From positions 2,480,001 to 2,544,000 of the forward strand of contig JASISA010000022.1 in the NCBI GenBank assembly GCA_031771865.1: a stretch of 64,000 nucleotides of DNA. The letters run 5' to 3'. The translations under genes were made by a program, and so were the position numbers. Under the pieces are notes generated by a model, which made no database searches, was not told where the DNA came from, and saw nothing but the letters and a program-made list of their open reading frames with translations. The DNA is from Nothophaeocryptopus gaeumannii (lineage: Eukaryota; Ascomycota; Dothideomycetes; Mycosphaerellales; Mycosphaerellaceae). Position 1 is the first letter of the stretch; every line of letters starts with the position of its first letter. Below are positions 52,389-63,289 of the stretch, in pieces.

Positions 52389-53168
52389 ACGGACAGTACA
52401 CCTTGAAGCCTGCCAAGCGGCCTTGACTCAGTCGCATCGCAGACGTTGCCTGCCCTGTCCTCGACCAACTTCACTTTTAGACCATAAAGGTCAGATTAGC
52501 GACTCACGACTTGAATGATGCATCGCCCGGGGTAGATAGCTCGATTTTCGTATGGGATAAGAGACATTCTTAAGACCCAACCCCTCAGCACCAGCCACAC
52601 TGAAAGTGAACAAATTGGGCGGCGAGCATCCCAAGTTGCCTGACTTAGATTTCTGCCTTCGTGAAGGCCACTTCAGCCTGGCGCAGTAAGTTATGGCATG
52701 TACTAACACTTTTTGCCTGGTGCAAACGCAGTCTGACAGGTACTAGGTCGCAGCGCTACTGACTTCACCTCACCTGCACCATCTCTTTTGGCCTGTATGT
52801 TCAATTCGGCGTTGGCAGCTGAGGCCACATCTCCGTGAAAGGAATGCACTGACAAAGATGAGGCACTTCTCATCATCATCGCCTGGATTTCGAGAAACTT
52901 GTGTGGTTGAAGAATGCGCTCCTTCCTAAAGCAATCGCAGGCCAACGACTTTCACATGCGCGACCGTTTGTCCCACTACTTTAAACCATACTTAGGGAGC
53001 GCACAGACCTGATGCTGCGGAAACACGACCTCAACGTCAGCCCATTTTCAATTGGCAAAACGCACACTCATCGCAACAGACTTTCTTCAACATCTCAATG
53101 GGTTGGAGGAGTCGTTGGCGTCAGCACACAGTACGCCTGGAGGCAATGAATGGATAGCAGAGACCAAG
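52389..53168. other. Intergenic, no supported gene
   Basis: The UBC13 3' region and the upstream region of the next gene. An open frame runs into the next gene's first exon from 53,052 without an ATG. No other structure seen. Confidence 0.5.
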
Positions 53169-56100
53169 ATGTTCGCGCTCCCTCAGGCGATGACCATCGA
53201 GGTCGCCGCCAAAGAGAAGAAGGAGAAGAAAGAGAAGGCCAACGGTCAGTACTACCTACCTCCACGTGCTCACCAAGCCTCACCTCACCTCACTTGAATA
53301 CTTCTTTTACCTCGATGTGAACTTGAACCTTCGGCACTGACAATTTCGACACAGCCGACGACGACGATATGTCCAGCTTGTCGAAGAAGGCCAGCGGCTT
53401 CTTCAAGCAGCGTGAGTATAATCCAATGCGTCACACTATCACCTTCACCTCACTGACAACGCCAAGGTCGCAAGACGTTCGGCCAAGAAGATGCGCCGCC
53501 AACTCCACCAGTGAACCTGCGCTCTTCCGACGATAGTGAAACGCTTATTGGCAGCGAGAGCGGCGCACACGTCTCGGCGTTTGATGATTTCAGTGACGAT
53601 GAGTCAAAGGTAAGCAAGCGTTTGAGTATTCGGGCGGCGGCAGTGGCGACAGCAGGGGCGTCAGAGAAACGTGACAATGTGGTGGACGATGGTTGCATCT
53701 CAATTGACTCCGCAACTGAAGAGGCCATCAACACGTTCACTCACAGGATCGATGGCGCTCTTGCGGCAGTTGACGACGGTGATGCGGCGATTTTGGGTCT
53801 ACCCAGGATGCGCGCGGCGCTGGTGGCTTCAACTTCAGCAATTTCACACACCACCCAAGGTGAAGCCCCCTCTATTCAGGATCCAGCGTCTGACGTTCCT
53901 CAGGGCAGGAAGAAGCGCTTCTGGGACGGTCTCAGGAGTAAGCCATCAAGTCCAGCAGGATCGAGTACAAAGAGCAGCAAGAAGAGCAACAAAGATGTCA
54001 ACATGCAGACTCCGAAGTCTGGCAAGCTTGGAAGTGCCAACGTTAAGGGCATGAATGCGCAATCCGAATTCGGCTCAAAGACGTCTTCTGGTGGCAAGTC
54101 TGTCACGGTCGGAAAAGTCAGCAAGAACAGCCCCAGCATTCGCGCCGAGACCGAATCAGTCCTCACGGCTTCACCTAGCTGGGCGACGATAGAGAGCTGC
54201 AGCAAGGTGTCGACGCGCCCACTACTCAACCGCAACCGGTTACGTTCAAAGAGCTCGCCGCATGTCCCCGACCACCTCAATGACTCGTCCCCGCCAACCC
54301 CCACTGAGGAAGAGCTTCGTCGTGATCCCAATGGTCTTTGGAACAGCCCCTCTCTTGCCTCGATCGGCACCGCGTACCGACTGGGCCAGGCTCCGTGGTC
54401 ACCAGGAGCGCGGTCGCCGCTTGTTCACTCTTACAGCCCATCGGACGCTTCGGGAGCCACAGCGGCGAACAACCCTCCAACAGATCCGGACTACGATTTC
54501 CACTCTTTCATGGCCACCAAACCCGGTCGCGCACCACTCCAAACGAAGTCCAGTGACCGCAGCACGGTCGGCCGCGAGTCTTCTCCAATCACTCCTATGC
54601 TCAAGAAGCAAAGCAGCCGGAAGCAACTGGTCCAGAAAGAAACTAACACGTACCTTGGAGCCGAGTACACCACGTACATATCCAAGCCAGATTTCAGCTC
54701 CCCCGGCCTACCCTCTTCCGATCTCGCCGAAACCGATCCGAAGGAGTGGCAGGGTTTCGTGACTGCCGTTGAAAAAGAGGTGAAAGCGCAGATCGCACGC
54801 GAAGCGCGTGAGGCTGTGTTGGAGCCAGGCGAAAACGCGGCTGTCGAAGACTTTGACAAGTTTCAGAAGCAGCAGCGTCTCCTGAAGGACAAGCTGCATG
54901 AGGAGAAAGTTAAGCGCTGCATTAAGCTCATGAATCGGTCCAGCACGATTGGCTGGGACTTCAGCGCCGTCCCTCGCGACACAGATCGAGCTGTCATGTT
55001 TGATGCGATGAGCCGTTGGCAGAGCGAGGGCAAGATGGAAGATCCCAAGATGCACAAGTTCCGCCAGATTTTCATGCGTCCCAGCGAGCGACGCAACCAG
55101 AGACCTGGGAAGGCCCGTGAGCAGTCTTTGACCAGAAAGAAGGGGACTGAGAGCCTTCGCAACTCCCCGAGCATTCCGCAGAGCATCAACACCCTGGCTT
55201 TGCCTTCAGGAGACAACATGAGCACGACGCTTGCCGGCCTTGGCATCACCAACACTGGAAAGATGACTCGCGTTACATCCGCTCGGCGTGATCATCAACG
55301 TCGGGATGTCACCGAGCCCATGCCTCGCGATGTTGCTCATCGACGCCTCGCAGATCGAAACAGCCACAAGATTGACACCTGCGAGTACTCCGATACCTCC
55401 AGCGGCGACCGTCGTCGCGAAGAAGATATTCTTCAGAGGATGCGAGAGAAGAGCTCGCCGATAGGCCCGAGGCTCTTCCTTTTCCCGCAGCCACCATCTG
55501 AGCCTCGTTCAGGCCGATCAGACTACTCGACCACTATCACGGATGATCTCATCGACGAAGCCAACGCTGCGGGTGCAAGCCCTGCGCTCGAAACAGGCGA
55601 CTGGGAGACAATCGCTGAGACTGAGAATGAGAACTACAGCACCACCGATCTCAGTATTGCATCGAGCTATGACACCCACTGCAACTTCCGTCCGGCGGGA
55701 CTAGATCGTGCTATGAGTACCCTAATGACCAAGGGCAAGCGCCGCAATTCTCCGCAGACCGGCTTCTCTCCAGTCATTGACGACCATTACCGTGCCGAGA
55801 TCGATGCTGTGGCACAGAGACGTCTTGTCAAGATGCGCTCTAACACCACCCTTCGTCTCGACACCAACGTCCCGTCGGCCAGCACACCCCTTTCAGGACA
55901 CCCAGCCTTCCGTACTCAGAGATCCAATGAGCCGACTCCGACGCGCATGGGCTCTGGAGACCAGACCATCACCCATCCGACGCTGCGCCAGCTGCTGGAT
56001 GAGGAGTCTCCCGACCCGCCACCACCTGCGAAGTCAGGTCCAGTCCCACTCAGCTTCGGTACTCGTCAAGTCTCCCTTCCGACAGTCAAAGGCACTGGTA

Positions 56101-56870
56101 ACATGAATGCCGCGACTCCCTTGCCACCCGCTGATGGTGCAAAGATCATCAGCCAGGTAGATCACGTTGACGCTCAGGCCGCGAAGTCTCCGATCGAGGA
56201 GGACATTGAGACGTTGGTCAACACCTGGAACAAAGTAGCGCCAGGTCTTGTAGAGGATTCTACTGCCCCGAAAGGCTCCAGATTCGCCGATGAGCACGCT
56301 ATTCAAATTCTCCGCCGCCAGCTGGACCTTCCACTGCTCAAGAAGAAGTCCAGCGAGAGTACCCCGCATCCCAACCACCCATACGCTTGGGATACGATGA
56401 ATGTCATGTGTGCTGGTATTCACCACGACATGCTCGGATCATCTTCCAGCGATCCTTCCATCTCCACGGTCAGCCAGGAGTCGCCTCTCGACCGGCTCAG
56501 CAAGCGCCAGGGTGCTCAGGCGCCCACCCCGACCCGCTCGAGCGGTGTGCCCAGCGGAGAGGCCTGCTACTGGTGCAGCGCACCTTGCTGCTACTACCAG
56601 GAGATGGCCCAGATCAACGCTATCGGCTTCTCCCGCGACTCATACATGCGTCGAAAGATCGCGACGGCCCGTGAGCATATCAAAATGATGCAGAATTTTG
56701 AAGAGAGCGCTGGTGTTGAGAAGTACGATTCTCATCTCAAGTGCTCGGTCTGCGACTGTGCGTTCTGCCCGGACTGCGGCACCATTTGCCGCGATCTGAA
56801 CTGCCGGGAGGCGTTGTGCTACAAGTGCGCCAAGGATAGTGACTCGAGGTGCAAGAAGCACACAGGCTAG
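53169..56870 (+). CDS. Large disordered protein with Cys-rich C-terminal domain, unknown
   Basis: Three exons (53169-53244, 53355-53411, 53467-56870; introns 110 and 55 bp) encode 1178 residues. The joins give EKKEKANADDDDMSSLSKKASGFFKQRRKTFGQEDAPPTPPVNLR. Most of the chain is Ser/Pro/Thr-rich and disordered. One helical segment at about 455-550 (WQGFVTAVEKEVKAQIAREAREAV; EEKVKRCIKLMNRS) looks folded. The last ~100 residues are Cys-rich: GEACYWCSAPCCYYQ, then LKCSVCDCAFCPDCGTICRDLNCREALCYKCAKDSDSRCKKH, probably binding two or more zinc ions. I do not recognise the family. The start could lie in an upstream exon. Confidence 0.75.
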
Positions 56871-57772
56871 GATGGTTCACCCTGCTTTTCTCATACGAGT
56901 TGAAGCATTGGAAGGGCGCTTGAAGGAGAGAGCAATTGGCTCTCCTGGAAGAGACGGCTTGGGTGAATAGCGCTCACACACATCAAGTGAATAAATAGGC
57001 TTCACATGGAAAAAGTTGTGCTTTTTCGAATACCGACTTCCATACCATACCATTCAGGACGTCTTCATCCCCTTCAGTCACTGTGGTGTTAAGGAGAAAA
57101 ATGGAATGAGACTAGTCCACAAGGTGGTATCTTCGGTGTAATGTGCGCTTTCTGAGGTATGCAGGAGCACTCCGAACAACGCAAAACTCGCCATCATATG
57201 TGAAGTATCCTGTGTGATAATTATAGAAGTACAACTCCCTTCGAATGCACTCCCGAAAGATGTACCAGCTACCAGAGCACCACGGGCGGCTCCAGAAGGC
57301 TCAAAACTCTCGGTCAGAGTAAAAGCAAGCAAGAGTCAGATGAGTGCATCACACAGTACCTCTACTATTTGCCTCGACAGACCATCTCAACACTTTGGCA
57401 TCAGCCCGGACTTCAATTGTTGCAAAAGCCATCATTCAAGCTGAAGGATTGCGGATGTTGTCCAAAGGATCAATACTCGCAATGGGTCCCCAGACTCGAC
57501 CCTATGACGCAGGTACCAGACTACCAGTGGGCAGCTCATCCGACTGCTGATTCACCCAGACTACAAGTGGGGCAGCTGGAGAGAGGAAACGCTCACACGC
57601 TCCGCCGAATGATTCTCGGGTCGTGGAGCTGGCTGCTCATTAAAAATTACTATATAGAAAGCAAAGTAGCATTCCGCCATGTCAGCCATTTGCTACTTGA
57701 AGAGTTTCACCATTTGAACAGCTAACCACCACATCAACATCTCAAAGACTCACAATACGGCTTTCGCACACC
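56871..57772. other. Intergenic, no supported gene
   Basis: Between two plus-strand genes. Short ORFs only (118 codons at most, no domain). The SDR promoter presumably lies near 57,650-57,770. Confidence 0.5.
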
Positions 57773-58810
57773 ATGGCATCCTCCACAGCTCCATCCAAAT
57801 ACATCGGAAACCGCAATAACCTCCCTTGTCCGACACGCACTTTCCATACGGACACATACGAGGCCATATCGCCATCTCGTCCTGAACTCAACCTCTCTGG
57901 CAAACACGCCATAATCACCGGCGGCGGCACAGGAATAGGTCGCGAAACAGTCCTTGCCTTCGCACAAGCCGGAGCCCACGTATCAGTCCTCGGAGGTCGA
58001 AGGGCCGAGAAATTAGAGGAGGGAAAAGCTTACGTTGAGAAGGAGGTTCCGGGGGCGAAGGTGGATGTGTATCCGGTAGATGTGCGGGATAAGGCAAAGG
58101 TGAAGGAAGCGGTAGGGAGGATTGGAGAATGGGATGTTGTGGTGCTGAATGGGGGGTACTTGGCTGAAAAGGGCAAGTTGATGGATGTTGATGTTGAGGA
58201 TTGGTGGACTGCTTTTGAGGTGAGTGACTGGTCTGCATAAGACTGCCAGATTTACAGCCCAAGCTGATTGTCTTCTTTCTGAAGATCGCGTTGAAAGGCA
58301 ACCTCATCGCCTTGCAAGCTCTCTATTCACACAAAAAGCCAGGCGCGTCGGTGTTGGCGACGAGCAGTCTGGTGATCAACTTCCAATATCCGGCGGTTTC
58401 AGCATACATCGCGAGCAAGCTAGCTCTGACAAGGATGATGGAGAGCTTGGCACAGGAGGAGCCTGATTTGCATGTTGTCTCGTTCCACCCAGGCGGAGGT
58501 AAGCGTGTCTTTGTTGTGTTGTTAAGTCCACCGCTGATCTGGAAGCACAGTTCACACGGACATGTATGACAAGTTCTTCGGCGAGAATTCGGAGGCTCAC
58601 AGAGCGAAGACGGGAACAGACACCTTGCAATTGCCTGCACATTTCGCAGTATGGCTCGCAAGTCCAGAAGCCAGATTCATGCGAGGCAAGTTCGTATATT
58701 GCAATTGGGATGTACCCGAGCTCGTTGCCATGTCCGAGAGGATCAAGAGCACGCCATTCTTGACCGCAAACGTCCTTGGCTGGCCTTTCGAGCCTTCCAA
58801 GTCGAGCTAG
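57773..58810 (+). CDS. Short-chain dehydrogenase/reductase (classical SDR)
   Basis: Three exons (57773-58219, 58285-58498, 58551-58810; introns 65 and 52 bp) encode 306 residues. The Rossmann cofactor motif is TGGGTGIGRE near residue 46, followed by the NAG-equivalent VVLNGGY, the catalytic Ser in ATSSLVINF and the Tyr/Lys pair in YIASKLAL (Y-x3-K). The join restores HPGGVHTDMYDKFFGE. The family uses NAD(P)H to reduce or oxidise alcohols and ketones; the substrate is not predictable. Its stop codon lies 5 bp from the stop codon of the convergent ankyrin-CorA gene, so their 3' UTRs must overlap. Confidence 0.88.
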
Positions 58811-58815
58811 GTACT

Positions 58816-61800
58816 TCAATACTTTGCCAATGTATCTGTGCGAGCGTTTCTTCTCCCTCTCTCAAGATCTAATTCCGGTCTCGAAGGCCGTCTGTATCCG
58901 TATCCGCTGTTCCATCTAGACTCCACACTGAGCCTCGGCGGCGGACTCATCGGCTTGCCGTTCCAGTTCACGTCTATGCTCCGTTGCATCGTCTTGGCCA
59001 TGCCCAGTGTCTGTTCGATTTTGACGATATCAAGGTCGTGTTGTGCGTCTGGATCTCGATCACGTTTCCACTTAAGCCAACGCGAACGCAGTCTATGCTT
59101 CGCTTCAGTGACAAAATGATTGATCTCATCAATGGACACTGCGACCGCTATGCAAGGCACAGAGATAGCAAGACCGATCCCAAAGACGTAGCCGGACACA
59201 TATGACAGAGACATCTCCTGTTGACCGTCGGCCTGCGGCGGGTGTGGAAATTGCTCGATGTTGATGGCGAAGAAAGCCGCTATGAAGGACAGTGGCAGAA
59301 ATATGACCGTGACAACTGTGAAGACCATGAGTGTTTGACCCTGGCGTTGAGTGCCCGCAGCTTGGTCACGAGCGAAGCGTGCTTCGAAGGCGTTGGCATG
59401 CTTCTGTTTGAGGTCCAGTAGATTGTTGACCGATTCGTACACGCGATTTGCTTGCTTCTCCATGCGTTCGAGGTCTTTCACGGGATTGCCGATAGTCTTT
59501 TCTTGCTCATCAAAGACTTTGTCGACCTTGCGTACTTGCACGTGTGAGCGCTCGGCGTGGTAGACGCCTTTGATGGCATCTCGAAGCTCCGGTAGCAGAT
59601 GCTCTTGGTGTCCAAGTACCATCCGAATGATATCGAGCTCATCTCTGATATCCTTGATCTCCGCCAAAAGGTCAGTCTCCGCGCCAACGTCCAGTAATTG
59701 GTCAATGAATTGTGGCTCGCGGTCTCCTAGGTCGTCATATGTCAGGCGGTTGGGATGCTTCTTCACTGCATGCTCGTACGCTTTCGATTGCGCCTCTAGA
59801 TTTCTCGAAAATCGTGACGTACGCTGATGGGTCTGCAGCCATTCAGAAGCTTGTCGTGACGCTTTCGAGAAGTCTTGAAACAGCTTCGCCTCGTCATCCA
59901 TAGCCGCGCCGATTGATGCTTCGAACATGTCGAGGAATTGAAACTCGTCATCGCCCTTTCGATGTCGATCGAAGGTTCCGAAACACCGACCAGCGATTGT
60001 CATGGCGAGCTCATAGACACTGGTCACTGGATCTCTGGTTTTGGAATTGATGTCTTCTATGATCCCTTCCAGCACATTCAGTGGATCGTTGCGAGGCTGT
60101 CTCCATCTTTGCGGGAAGCTAGTGATGACCAAATCCTTGCCAAGAATCCACACCCAGAGTTGATCGACCATGAAGATCTTCGCATCCGGATCAGGGTCCT
60201 GCCGTCCTTTGGTTTGAAAGCGATATACCACTTGGTCGCAGTCTCGAATGCTGGTGTCAATATTGTGATAGAAGAACTGATCCAAGGTCCTACGAACATG
60301 GAGGAACGACGCGGACTTGGTGAGATGCGCACGGATCAATACTTCGTCAGCTACTGCAGCAATGGTCTGGGCGTGCAATCGTTCAGGATTCTCCATCGCA
60401 CTTTGCATTTCACGTCGACGTCGATCAGTCTCAAAATGTAGGTATGGCATGAACATGAAGATGTTGCATGCAGACAGGCTCTTTTTTCCAGATGGTGACT
60501 TATCAAGGCTGCTGCGGGATTGCTGGCGAGCGCTCGGCCTTCGATTATCTTTTACTTTTGCCTTCGTGCCCTTCCTAACCGTGTTCGGCTCAGATGTTGC
60601 CACAGTGGAGCTAGTCTCTTGTCTCTCTATCTTCTGCTTCGGTGGCCTCGGACTCGCAGCATTGGAGCTTTCAGGTGCCGCTAGAGTTGAATTCAGGTCC
60701 TGGGTGGTTTGTCGCTGAGGTTTGCTGGGCTTTAACTTTGGCTTTGCTGTACTTGGAGCTTCTGCGCCGACCACAGCGTGCGCCTCGCCCTGCTTCTCAG
60801 CCTGTAATGTGTTCGCCTTGGCTTCAGGACCCTTAGTAGGTGTGCCCGGGATAGGGGACAGACGTTCGGGTTCCTCTACAATGACAGCAGGCGTGTCAGA
60901 GTCATCTACGTCTGGTGCGGTCCGCTGAACCACCTGACACATTGGCCTCATGAAACGACTGTGGTGGCGTTGGCCCTTATGCTGATGGTTGAACGACGTT
61001 TCGAGCGCTTTGTAGCCTTCGATATCGGTAGCACCTTCCTCGATGAAACGCTTCGTGAGTAGCGCGTCACACCACGCGGTGTTGTTCACTGGAAGATGTA
61101 TCCATCGAAAATCTGTATGCTTGATATTCTTTGGCATTGTGCTGATCGCATGCTTGGAAGAGTCACGCACATCACGAGCGTAAAGCAGTTCAAACACAGA
61201 TCTTCGCATGACTTTGTTCTCGTTTTTGAAATTTCCAAAGTCCACGATGGTTGCATCGAACTTCTTGGCAGCCTCGATCTCATCGGGTGACAGATCGTCA
61301 ATGTGGTTCCATGGGGCCAGCATCTCGGCGATGGGCCTGTTGCCTTTCTGCGCTGCCATCAGAAGTGGCGTGTCTCCGAAGCGATCCTTCACTGCGCGCT
61401 TGATACCAGTCTGCTCCAAAAGGCATTCGGCTGCTTCAACATTGCCAGAGTCCGCAGCGACATGCAACGGTGTCCTTCCATTGAGCAGCTCGCAATTCAC
61501 ATCTGCATTAGCGTTGACGATGATTTGCACCAGTGATCGCGAGCCAGTTTGACAAGCACTGTGTAGAGCAGTCCAGCCGCCATCCGACCTCGCGTGCACA
61601 TCAGCGCCATGTTGGAGTAAGAGCTTGGCTAGCTGAGGGCGATTGTGAGTAGCGGCAAAGTGCAACGATGTCTTCATCCGCGTCTCAGTCGCGTTCACCC
61701 TCGCCAAAGGAGAAGCTCCTCCAAAGCGAGTGGTCAACAGAAGTCTCATAAGCTCTTCATTGTCGGTGACACATGACCAGTGAAGGGCAGTCCGACCAAG

Positions 61801-62412
61801 GATGTCCTCTGCATCCAAATTGATGCCCGCTTGAAGAAGGTACTGGACAATGTCTACGCCCCATCGTCTCTTCGGCTTCTGCCCAGCTGAGGCGCTGGAC
61901 TTCGCATCTCCAGTATCAGCTGCGAGATTGTGTAGAGCATTTCGACGTTTGAGGTCCTCGGTGTCGACATGCGCGCCTTTGGCTATCAAGAGCTTTACCA
62001 CATCAAAGTTGCCTTTGTAAGCTGCGGTCATCAGGGCGGTCCTGCCCTTCTTGTTCTTTGCTTCCAGGTGAGCGCCGTGGTCTGTGAGGACCTCAGCAAT
62101 GGCCGTGAGTCCATACTCTGCCGCTCGAAGCAGACCAGGGGGCTTGCTTGTTGGTTGGCTGGGATCCTTACACGGGTAATCCGCATCCGCGCCACGCGTT
62201 AACAAGAATCTGGCAACATCCACGAAGCCCCTGTCGCAAGCTCGAACAAGCCCTATCGAAAGCAGTTGTTGCAGGTTTCGATGGCTTTTGGCATCGTGGA
62301 GGACTTCGCGTACTTTGACCACGTTGTCCGCTTCAACAGCGCGTAGTAGTCGAGGCTCCGGGCGATCGTGGGCACTATCGCCGCTCTGCAGACTGACAGG
62401 CCTCTTCGGCAT
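58816..62412 (-). CDS. Ankyrin-repeat protein with CorA-like membrane domain
   Basis: Single-exon ORF of 1198 residues starting MPKRPVSLQSGDSAHD. Residues about 20-385 hold roughly ten ankyrin repeats (KNKKGRTALMTAAYKGNFDVV; LLQHGADVHARSDGGWTALHSA). A Pro/Lys-rich linker follows at about 500-650. The C-terminus resembles CorA: a long coiled segment (LERMEKQANRVYESVNNLLDLKQKHANAFEARFARDQ) and two membrane helices near 1040-1110 (MVFTVVTVIFLPLSFIAAFFAIN and YVSGYVFGIGLAISVPCIAVAV). The loop after the first helix reads AIN where Mg2+ transporters have GMN, so ion transport is doubtful. A membrane-anchored scaffold or diverged channel is possible. Confidence 0.85.
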   Translation of the reverse strand: MPKRPVSLQSGDSAHDRPEPRLLRAVEADNVVKVREVLHDAKSHRNLQQLLSIGLVRACDRGFVDVARFLLTRGADADYPCKDPSQPTSKPPGLLRAAEYGLTAIAEVLTDHGAHLEAKNKKGRTALMTAAYKGNFDVVKLLIAKGAHVDTEDLKRRNALHNLAADTGDAKSSASAGQKPKRRWGVDIVQYLLQAGINLDAEDILGRTALHWSCVTDNEELMRLLLTTRFGGASPLARVNATETRMKTSLHFAATHNRPQLAKLLLQHGADVHARSDGGWTALHSACQTGSRSLVQIIVNANADVNCELLNGRTPLHVAADSGNVEAAECLLEQTGIKRAVKDRFGDTPLLMAAQKGNRPIAEMLAPWNHIDDLSPDEIEAAKKFDATIVDFGNFKNENKVMRRSVFELLYARDVRDSSKHAISTMPKNIKHTDFRWIHLPVNNTAWCDALLTKRFIEEGATDIEGYKALETSFNHQHKGQRHHSRFMRPMCQVVQRTAPDVDDSDTPAVIVEEPERLSPIPGTPTKGPEAKANTLQAEKQGEAHAVVGAEAPSTAKPKLKPSKPQRQTTQDLNSTLAAPESSNAASPRPPKQKIERQETSSTVATSEPNTVRKGTKAKVKDNRRPSARQQSRSSLDKSPSGKKSLSACNIFMFMPYLHFETDRRRREMQSAMENPERLHAQTIAAVADEVLIRAHLTKSASFLHVRRTLDQFFYHNIDTSIRDCDQVVYRFQTKGRQDPDPDAKIFMVDQLWVWILGKDLVITSFPQRWRQPRNDPLNVLEGIIEDINSKTRDPVTSVYELAMTIAGRCFGTFDRHRKGDDEFQFLDMFEASIGAAMDDEAKLFQDFSKASRQASEWLQTHQRTSRFSRNLEAQSKAYEHAVKKHPNRLTYDDLGDREPQFIDQLLDVGAETDLLAEIKDIRDELDIIRMVLGHQEHLLPELRDAIKGVYHAERSHVQVRKVDKVFDEQEKTIGNPVKDLERMEKQANRVYESVNNLLDLKQKHANAFEARFARDQAAGTQRQGQTLMVFTVVTVIFLPLSFIAAFFAINIEQFPHPPQADGQQEMSLSYVSGYVFGIGLAISVPCIAVAVSIDEINHFVTEAKHRLRSRWLKWKRDRDPDAQHDLDIVKIEQTLGMAKTMQRSIDVNWNGKPMSPPPRLSVESRWNSGYGYRRPSRPELDLERGRRNARTDTLAKY

Positions 62413-63289
62413 TTCGTGTATTGCCGAGCCGTGAGCTCCAGGTCATATTATTGTTCGAGGACGTTGACTTGGTCTTGGCGTATGTTTCGGCGATGCTGAA
62501 CGCGGGTGAGATTCACCAGTCGAAGCGCGCGCTCTCCGGGCGTGGATGGTGTTGGCGCCCAAGAATGTTGTTGTCGGCTTAGTGCTCGGATGTATGCGAT
62601 GCTGCGGTCGATGCAAGAGATGAATTGTGATGGTCTATCTCTTGAGGTCGCCAGCCCCTCGACAATCTCTCGTGCGTCTGGTGCTACCGGGGCTGAGCTA
62701 AGCGAACCGCATGTGCAGTGAACGATGAAGGTGAGTGCGCAAGAGGCCTTTGAACAGACCGCTCAATGGTCAAGATGGGCATTTCGATTGATATGGCGTT
62801 CAACGACGCGTCGATTCCCGAATGGGTCGTTGAACGTGGCTTGGCACGAAGCAAAGATGAAGCGAACTAGACAGATTCCCTCGCTCTTGCCTCCACCAAC
62901 AAGCTTTTGGGCAATCCCTGATAGGCAAAGCGTCCTTGATCTCTCGACGGCACCTCGATTCCTCGCCAGAGGATTCGGACAGTCCTCACCATCAGCACAA
63001 CACCTACTGGTCCATGTCACCTCGCTCCATCTCGCTCCATGATCTTGAAGACGACTGGACCAGACGGAATTGCGCCAAGCGCGAAACACATTCCGACTCA
63101 TATGCTGATCCCACGGCAATCGTTCTCCTGCTGGCCCTAACTTGCATTCCACCTACTAGTTGCTCCTCGGAAGCCGGATAGCCCCGCCATCCAGCTACAT
63201 CTGCATTGTGAGTATTGGGATATGAAGAGTACAACATCTGTTCTTCCTTCAGCTTCATCAATTTCGCTTTTCCTCGGTGTGCTCCAGTC
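62413..63289. other. Intergenic, divergent promoter region
   Basis: Lies between the ankyrin-CorA gene (minus) and the SDR at the right edge (plus). ORFs up to 129 codons on both strands conflict and lack domains. Confidence 0.5.
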
